A DNA stretch of 50,196 nucleotides from Parcubacteria group bacterium (GTDB lineage: Bacteria; Patescibacteriota; Minisyncoccia; Phycocordibacterales; UBA2100). A model generated the notes under the pieces. It saw only the letters and a program-made list of their open reading frames with translations, was not told the DNA's origin and searched no databases. This document shows positions 45,749-50,196 of this stretch, piece by piece; the stretch's first letter is position 1, and each line of letters begins with the position of its first letter. Location: assembly GCA_943358385.1 (NCBI GenBank), contig CALRGX010000008.1, positions 1 through 50,196 of the forward strand, in the 5' to 3' direction. Made by a program: the position numbers and the translations under genes.

Positions 45749-46258
45749 ATGGACACAAAACGGCAAATCGCGGTGGGGGTTGGTTTGTTCGTGGTTTTTC
45801 TGATGCTGTGGTTTGGCGTGCGTGCTCTCATACCAGATGCTGCGCCTCTCCAGCCGAAAGGGACTTCCGTCTTCCTCTACTACTACGACGAAAGTAAGGA
45901 CCTTGATTCAAAGAAGAATGTCCGCTGCAGCAGTCGGGGCTTAGTGCCGGTCACACGCACCGTATACGGCTCGGACGTCATAACCGACACTTTTAAGATT
46001 CTTCTCAAGGGAGAAATGACTACGGAAGATCGAAAGCTAGGCGTCAAGGCTAATTTTCCGATCACACAGTTTTCGTTTGTATCGGCGGAACTTGATTCGA
46101 AGGGCGTCCTGACTGTTACCTTTTCCGACCCTCGCCACAACAGTAGCGGTGGCGCCTGTCGTGTGAACATTCTACGCGCGCAACTAAAGGCGACGGCGCG
46201 ACAGTTTGATGGGGTAGTGCAGGTGCGTTTTATGCCGCAAGACATTCTGCAGCCGTAA
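45749..46258 (+). CDS. GerMN-domain-like anchored protein
   Basis: VFLYYYDESKDLD...VTRTVYGSDVITDTFKILLKGEMTTEDRKLGVKANFP. Confidence 0.65.
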   Translation: MDTKRQIAVGVGLFVVFLMLWFGVRALIPDAAPLQPKGTSVFLYYYDESKDLDSKKNVRCSSRGLVPVTRTVYGSDVITDTFKILLKGEMTTEDRKLGVKANFPITQFSFVSAELDSKGVLTVTFSDPRHNSSGGACRVNILRAQLKATARQFDGVVQVRFMPQDILQP

Positions 46259-46321
46259 GAGACAAGTGCTCTTCTGGAGAATACTGTCGTGTTAAAAATA
46301 CCTTGTACAGTCGCGAAGTCT

Positions 46322-46879
46322 ATGACCACATCCGCACATAAAGATTGGCATGAGAAAGACGGAATTGTGTACCTCTCGGTGACGAGCGATGGAACAACGG
46401 GCGAGCATTGGATACGACGTTTGGAAGAAAACAGTTTCCGTGTAGGCGACTACGCCAAGCAGGTGCTCCTACATCCTGCCTTCAGCCCGACCAAGAATCT
46501 GACCACTGAAGTCGCCGTTCTCAGAGGCCTCCTCTTTGCGGACAACGACCGATGCACGGCAAAGATTCGTGCCGAGGCCGAGAAGCGCAACCTCTCGAAG
46601 CCGAACGCAGAAATAGCCTGCCTCATCCGTGATAAATTTTCTGATCTGGAGATTGAAGGGATGGGTCTGCAGTACATCGTTGCCATGCACGAGCCCATAA
46701 ACGACTCCGGTGGCCTTCCACGCTTGCTCAACGCAGACCGTAGTCACGAGGGTCGCTGGCTCTACGCGCACGGTGATAGGCCTGACCGCATGCGGGGTCA
46801 TGATTTCGGCTTTGCGTTCGTCGTGTCTTCCTGCTCCGCCGAGGCTTTTGAGGACAAGCAAGTCAGCTCTCGATGCTAA
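46322..46879 (+). CDS. hypothetical protein
   Basis: long ORF in a coding-dense tract; start uncertain. Confidence 0.5.
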   Translation: MTTSAHKDWHEKDGIVYLSVTSDGTTGEHWIRRLEENSFRVGDYAKQVLLHPAFSPTKNLTTEVAVLRGLLFADNDRCTAKIRAEAEKRNLSKPNAEIACLIRDKFSDLEIEGMGLQYIVAMHEPINDSGGLPRLLNADRSHEGRWLYAHGDRPDRMRGHDFGFAFVVSSCSAEAFEDKQVSSRC

Positions 46880-46971
46880 GGCCCCCGGGACTTCAATAAA
46901 ATAGAGACGGCCCTTGAATGCGACACATAGCCGCTACTTTTCACTTTTTTTGTTTACTGTACAATCGGCAT

Positions 46972-47847
46972 ATGCACACTGTGCTCCTATTCTACAAGTA
47001 TGTGACGATCAGCGATCCTGATGCGTTGGTTCTCTGGGTGCGCGAGCGTGCGCAAAAATTCAGACTGTTGGGCCGTTGCCTCATCGCAGCAGAAGGTATC
47101 AACGGTACGTTCGAGGGATTGACCGAAAACGCCGAGGCATTTGCAGCAGAGTTACTGCAACTCGACCTTTTTGCTGATATGAATATTAAACGAAGCCGTG
47201 GTACAGGCGCAGCATTTCCCAAGCTTGCCGTGAGAAAGCGCGACGAAATTGTGGGTACGCGCTTTTCAAAAAAAGATGCGGACCCAGAGCACAAAGCTGC
47301 GCCGCATATCAAACCCGAAGAACTAAAGGCGCTGTACGAGGAGCAGGCTGATTTTGTCGTAGTTGATATGCGCAACGACTACGAATTTGCATCGGGGCAT
47401 TTTAAGGGATCGATTGATCCAGGACTGCGGGCTTCGCGCGATTTGCCAGAAGTGCTTCCACAGCTCGATCCATACAAGAATAAAAAGGTGGTTACCGTGT
47501 GCACCGGTGGTGTGCGCTGTGAAAAAATGGCTGCGTATCTGATCAGTAATGGATTCAGCGACGTGTCTCAATTAGAGAACGGCATTCATGCATATATGGA
47601 GAAGTATCCCGGCCAAGACTTTTTGGGGACGCTGTATACATTTGATCAACGAGTCGTGATGGATTTTGGTGGCCCGCGCCAGAAAATAGGGAAGTGCTAT
47701 CTGTGCCAAACAGAGACCGAGCGCTACGTAAACTGTGCCAACTACGTGTGCCACCTACATTTCCTCGTCTGTGAGCAATGTGTAGGTACTGAAGGCCGCA
47801 CGTACTGCTCGGAAACGTGCAAAATCAGCGATAAAATTACAACATAA
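46972..47847 (+). CDS. trhO: TrhO/YceA-type rhodanese (tRNA uridine(34) hydroxylase)
   Basis: GINGTFEGL, rhodanese motif VCTGGVRCEKMAAYL, C-terminal Cys-rich zinc region. Confidence 0.9.
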   Translation: MHTVLLFYKYVTISDPDALVLWVRERAQKFRLLGRCLIAAEGINGTFEGLTENAEAFAAELLQLDLFADMNIKRSRGTGAAFPKLAVRKRDEIVGTRFSKKDADPEHKAAPHIKPEELKALYEEQADFVVVDMRNDYEFASGHFKGSIDPGLRASRDLPEVLPQLDPYKNKKVVTVCTGGVRCEKMAAYLISNGFSDVSQLENGIHAYMEKYPGQDFLGTLYTFDQRVVMDFGGPRQKIGKCYLCQTETERYVNCANYVCHLHFLVCEQCVGTEGRTYCSETCKISDKITT

Positions 47848-47925
47848 AAAAATAGTACGGCAAGTGCACGAATTGATTTTTTACGCTATAGTGGTCCTAT
47901 ATAAATTAGCGCCTGAAGCTTTATT

Positions 47926-49305
47926 ATGAAGCATTTCCTCGCATCGTTCGTTGTTCTTATGGCAGGTGGCCTCTTGGTTGCGCCCGAGGCTTTTGCGCAG
48001 AGTTACCCTGGTTCATATGCCGGAAACTCATGCGTGTCGATTAATCGAACACTTACCAGAGGTTCCCGCGGTGCGGACGTAACTTCCCTGCAGCAGTATC
48101 TCGTTGCCAACAATTACATTGGTAGTTGGGCTGTCACTGGCTATTTTGGTGCAGGTACTACTGCAGCAGTGCGAAACTTCCAAGTGACCCACGGTATTTC
48201 TGCAACTGGTTCAGTGGGGCCGCAGACACGGGCGGCACTCATGAGTGATTGCGGATACTCGTTTGACTACAATCCATACCCAATGCCGAGCTATCCAACA
48301 TACCCAACTTATCCTAGCTACCCAACGTATCCAACGTACCCGACCTATCCGACAACGCCGTACTACTACCCTTACCCAGTAGTTGCGCAACCAACTATTT
48401 CTTCAGTGAGCCCGCTCTCTGGAAGCGTAGGAAGTATGATCACTGTGCAGGGTGCTGGGTTTACCGCACAAGGGAACACGGTGCATTTTGGCCGTGGCAT
48501 CATCACGAATCTTCGATCTCCAGATGGTTCTGCACTTACATTTGCAGTACCAGCACAACTCACTGGCTATGGAAACGAAACAGTGACACTCACTACCTAC
48601 CCAATCTACGTAACCAATAGCGGTGGCCTGAGTTCAAACACACTACCGTTTACCGTGACCGGGCTCGCCACTTCTCAAGTGCAGCCAACTATCTCGAATC
48701 TGCAAGGGCCGACCAACCTTGCTGTGGGTGCGACGGGAACCTGGAGTATCACTGCAGGCGGTGCGTACAACACGAATCTGTCAACGTTTGTTACCTGGGG
48801 TGACGAGCAGTATTACTCATACAACAGCAGTCAGGCTGCGCAAGAAATCTACCTTGGATCAATACAGCAGCAGGTAACGTTTACACACGTCTACCAACAG
48901 GCAGGCACGTACACGGTGCGTTTCCGTGTGCGAAACAACCAATCTGGACTTGAATCACTCGCAACGATGACCGTGGTGGTGACTGGAAGCACAACTGGAG
49001 GAAACGTATCCCTTTCATCAATTCAGCCGAATGCTGGCAGCACGGGAACAACAATCGTTCTTACCGGTTCTGGATTCAGTACTACTGGAAACGATGTGCA
49101 TTTCGGCATTGGTGGAACTAGGAACGTGGCAGCCATCAATAACAGCACTATCTACTACACCGTACCGCACTATGTGTCGCCGTGTGATTTCACTGTCGGC
49201 ATGTGCAGTGCACCGGCGGTATTGGTGCAGAATGGCTCGTACCCTATCTTTGTGACGAATGCGCAAGGAACGTCCCAAACATTCACGTTCACTGTTAGTC
49301 AGTAA
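47926..49305 (+). CDS. secreted protein: PGBD-like module, YPTYP repeats, two TIG/IPT-like domains and a PKD-like domain
   Basis: signal peptide; LTRGSRGADVTSLQQYL...TGYFGAGTTAAVRNFQ; PTISSVSPLSGSVGSMITVQGAGF; LSSIQPNAGSTGTTIVLTGSGF. Confidence 0.85.
   Translation: MKHFLASFVVLMAGGLLVAPEAFAQSYPGSYAGNSCVSINRTLTRGSRGADVTSLQQYLVANNYIGSWAVTGYFGAGTTAAVRNFQVTHGISATGSVGPQTRAALMSDCGYSFDYNPYPMPSYPTYPTYPSYPTYPTYPTYPTTPYYYPYPVVAQPTISSVSPLSGSVGSMITVQGAGFTAQGNTVHFGRGIITNLRSPDGSALTFAVPAQLTGYGNETVTLTTYPIYVTNSGGLSSNTLPFTVTGLATSQVQPTISNLQGPTNLAVGATGTWSITAGGAYNTNLSTFVTWGDEQYYSYNSSQAAQEIYLGSIQQQVTFTHVYQQAGTYTVRFRVRNNQSGLESLATMTVVVTGSTTGGNVSLSSIQPNAGSTGTTIVLTGSGFSTTGNDVHFGIGGTRNVAAINNSTIYYTVPHYVSPCDFTVGMCSAPAVLVQNGSYPIFVTNAQGTSQTFTFTVSQ
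48293..48358 (+). repeat. in-gene YPT/YPS tandem repeat linker
   Basis: tatccaacatacccaacttatcctagctacccaacg... encodes YPTYPTYPSYPTYPTYPTYPT. Confidence 0.85.
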
Positions 49306-49328
49306 ACCAAAGGTGCTATTGTGTGCGC

Positions 49329-49946
49329 ATGAACAACAACTTGCACACATACACGGGAGGGCTCCTCATAGGAGCCCTCTTTGTGCTTTCTGCATACGCC
49401 GCTCAAACGTACACTGCTGAACTTGAAGAATTACTGAAAGGGTATGCCATGATCGGCCCAATCGCGTACGTGTCTCTGGCAGCACTTTCGGTTATTTTAG
49501 CACCCTTGAACACGCTCTTCTTGCTTCCTATGGCGAGCATGCTATGGGGTCCTTTTTGGGCCGCGCTTCTTAGTGTGGCCGGATGGACTATGGGAAGTGT
49601 AGCGGCATATGCACTCGCGCGGCGTTACGGAAAACCTTTCGTGGCAAAGTTTGTTAATTTAGAAAAAGTTGAGCGCATGGAAAAAAGACTTCCTGCACAT
49701 CACCTGTTCTGGTGGGTAGTTGCCATGCGTATGGTGGTGTCGGTTGATGTGCTGAGTTATCTGTTGGGCCTCACTATTACGATGTCGTACTTACGCTATA
49801 CGATTGCCACGTTAATTGGCGTAACTCCATTCGCGTTCGTTTTCGCATATGCTTCAGCATTGCCTCTGCCGTATATGCTTGTGGCAACAGCGTTGGCACT
49901 TTTGGCGACTGGCAGTGGTGCGTATACATTACTGCGCAGTAGATAA
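49329..49946 (+). CDS. VTT/DedA (SNARE-associated) family membrane protein
   Basis: PLNTLFLLPMASMLWGPFWAALLSVAGWTMGSVAAYALARRYGKPFVAK. Confidence 0.88.
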   Translation: MNNNLHTYTGGLLIGALFVLSAYAAQTYTAELEELLKGYAMIGPIAYVSLAALSVILAPLNTLFLLPMASMLWGPFWAALLSVAGWTMGSVAAYALARRYGKPFVAKFVNLEKVERMEKRLPAHHLFWWVVAMRMVVSVDVLSYLLGLTITMSYLRYTIATLIGVTPFAFVFAYASALPLPYMLVATALALLATGSGAYTLLRSR

Positions 49947-49947
49947 C

Positions 49948-50196
49948 CTACCTCTCCCTCCAAAACGGCAACGTCACCACCTCCTCTGTATCAGTGAAAT
50001 CAGACTCAGTCCCTGCATCCAGTCCATCACACGAAAGGGTATAGACAACCTTGTCTGCAATGGGGCTGGATGTTTGAGTCCCCGAGGTACCACTCCAGCT
50101 ATCTCCATTCGTCCCTGTCACGCTACATGACGCCGCGTCAGTCGTTGTCCAGCTCACCTGAGTTGTTGCATTGGTCTGCACAATACGACGGGAAAC
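49948..50196 (-). CDS. 3' end of a secreted protein with Ig-like 'WTTTDAASCSVTG' repeat domain, N-terminus outside window
   Basis: frame open to window edge: VSRRIVQTNATTQVSWTTTDAASCSVTGTNGDSWSGTSGTQTSSPIADKVVYTLSCDG. Confidence 0.7.
   Translation of the reverse strand, partial: VSRRIVQTNATTQVSWTTTDAASCSVTGTNGDSWSGTSGTQTSSPIADKVVYTLSCDGLDAGTESDFTDTEEVVTLPFWRER

Noticed and set aside
48293-48358. possible CRISPR-like repeat array
   Set aside because: Short tandem codon repeats inside a secreted protein gene; no spacers.

Overview
The window is a gene-dense, roughly 53% GC bacterial chromosome segment. Small proteins, a Cys-flanked PGBD/TIG surface protein, an eight-cysteine domain protein and the 'CxxCxxPCxxPFxPDGxRPxYCxxC' zinc protein suggest a Patescibacteria/CPR (Parcubacteria-like) genome; this lineage call is inference. 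The left part (1-16 kb) carries housekeeping genes: miaA (partial), pyrE, pyrF, tRNA-Leu, parB, relA/spoT, topA, dprA, serS, an ftsQ-like gene, dus and dnaX. The rest is accessory: a divergent HhH-GPD-like Fe-S protein, a run of stand-alone DnaJ-type zinc-finger microproteins, tRNA-Gln, a DUF4349 protein, a membrane-anchored ClpP-like protease, an eight-cysteine secreted protein, PrkA kinase, a thioredoxin/DsbB pair, a PQQ-type sugar dehydrogenase, a sterol-desaturase-like hydroxylase, an ABC-F protein, an HI0933-type flavoprotein, an amidohydrolase, two VTT proteins, an EVE protein, a GerMN protein, a TrhO rhodanese and secreted PGBD/TIG proteins. No CRISPR array, rRNA, transposase or integrase was seen. 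The most interesting signals are: (i) a 61-nt duplication of the topA 3' end whose five differences are all synonymous, flanking a 141-nt palindrome-rich insert; (ii) a second tRNA-fragment duplication scar at tRNA-Leu; (iii) a recurrent TANNNT-N6/7-ATG start architecture suggesting widespread leaderless transcription, with a separate class of SD-bearing starts enriched in small accessory genes; (iv) a secreted protein gene split by a single in-frame TGA; (v) an array of DnaJ-type zinc-finger microproteins beside a divergent HhH/Fe-S protein.
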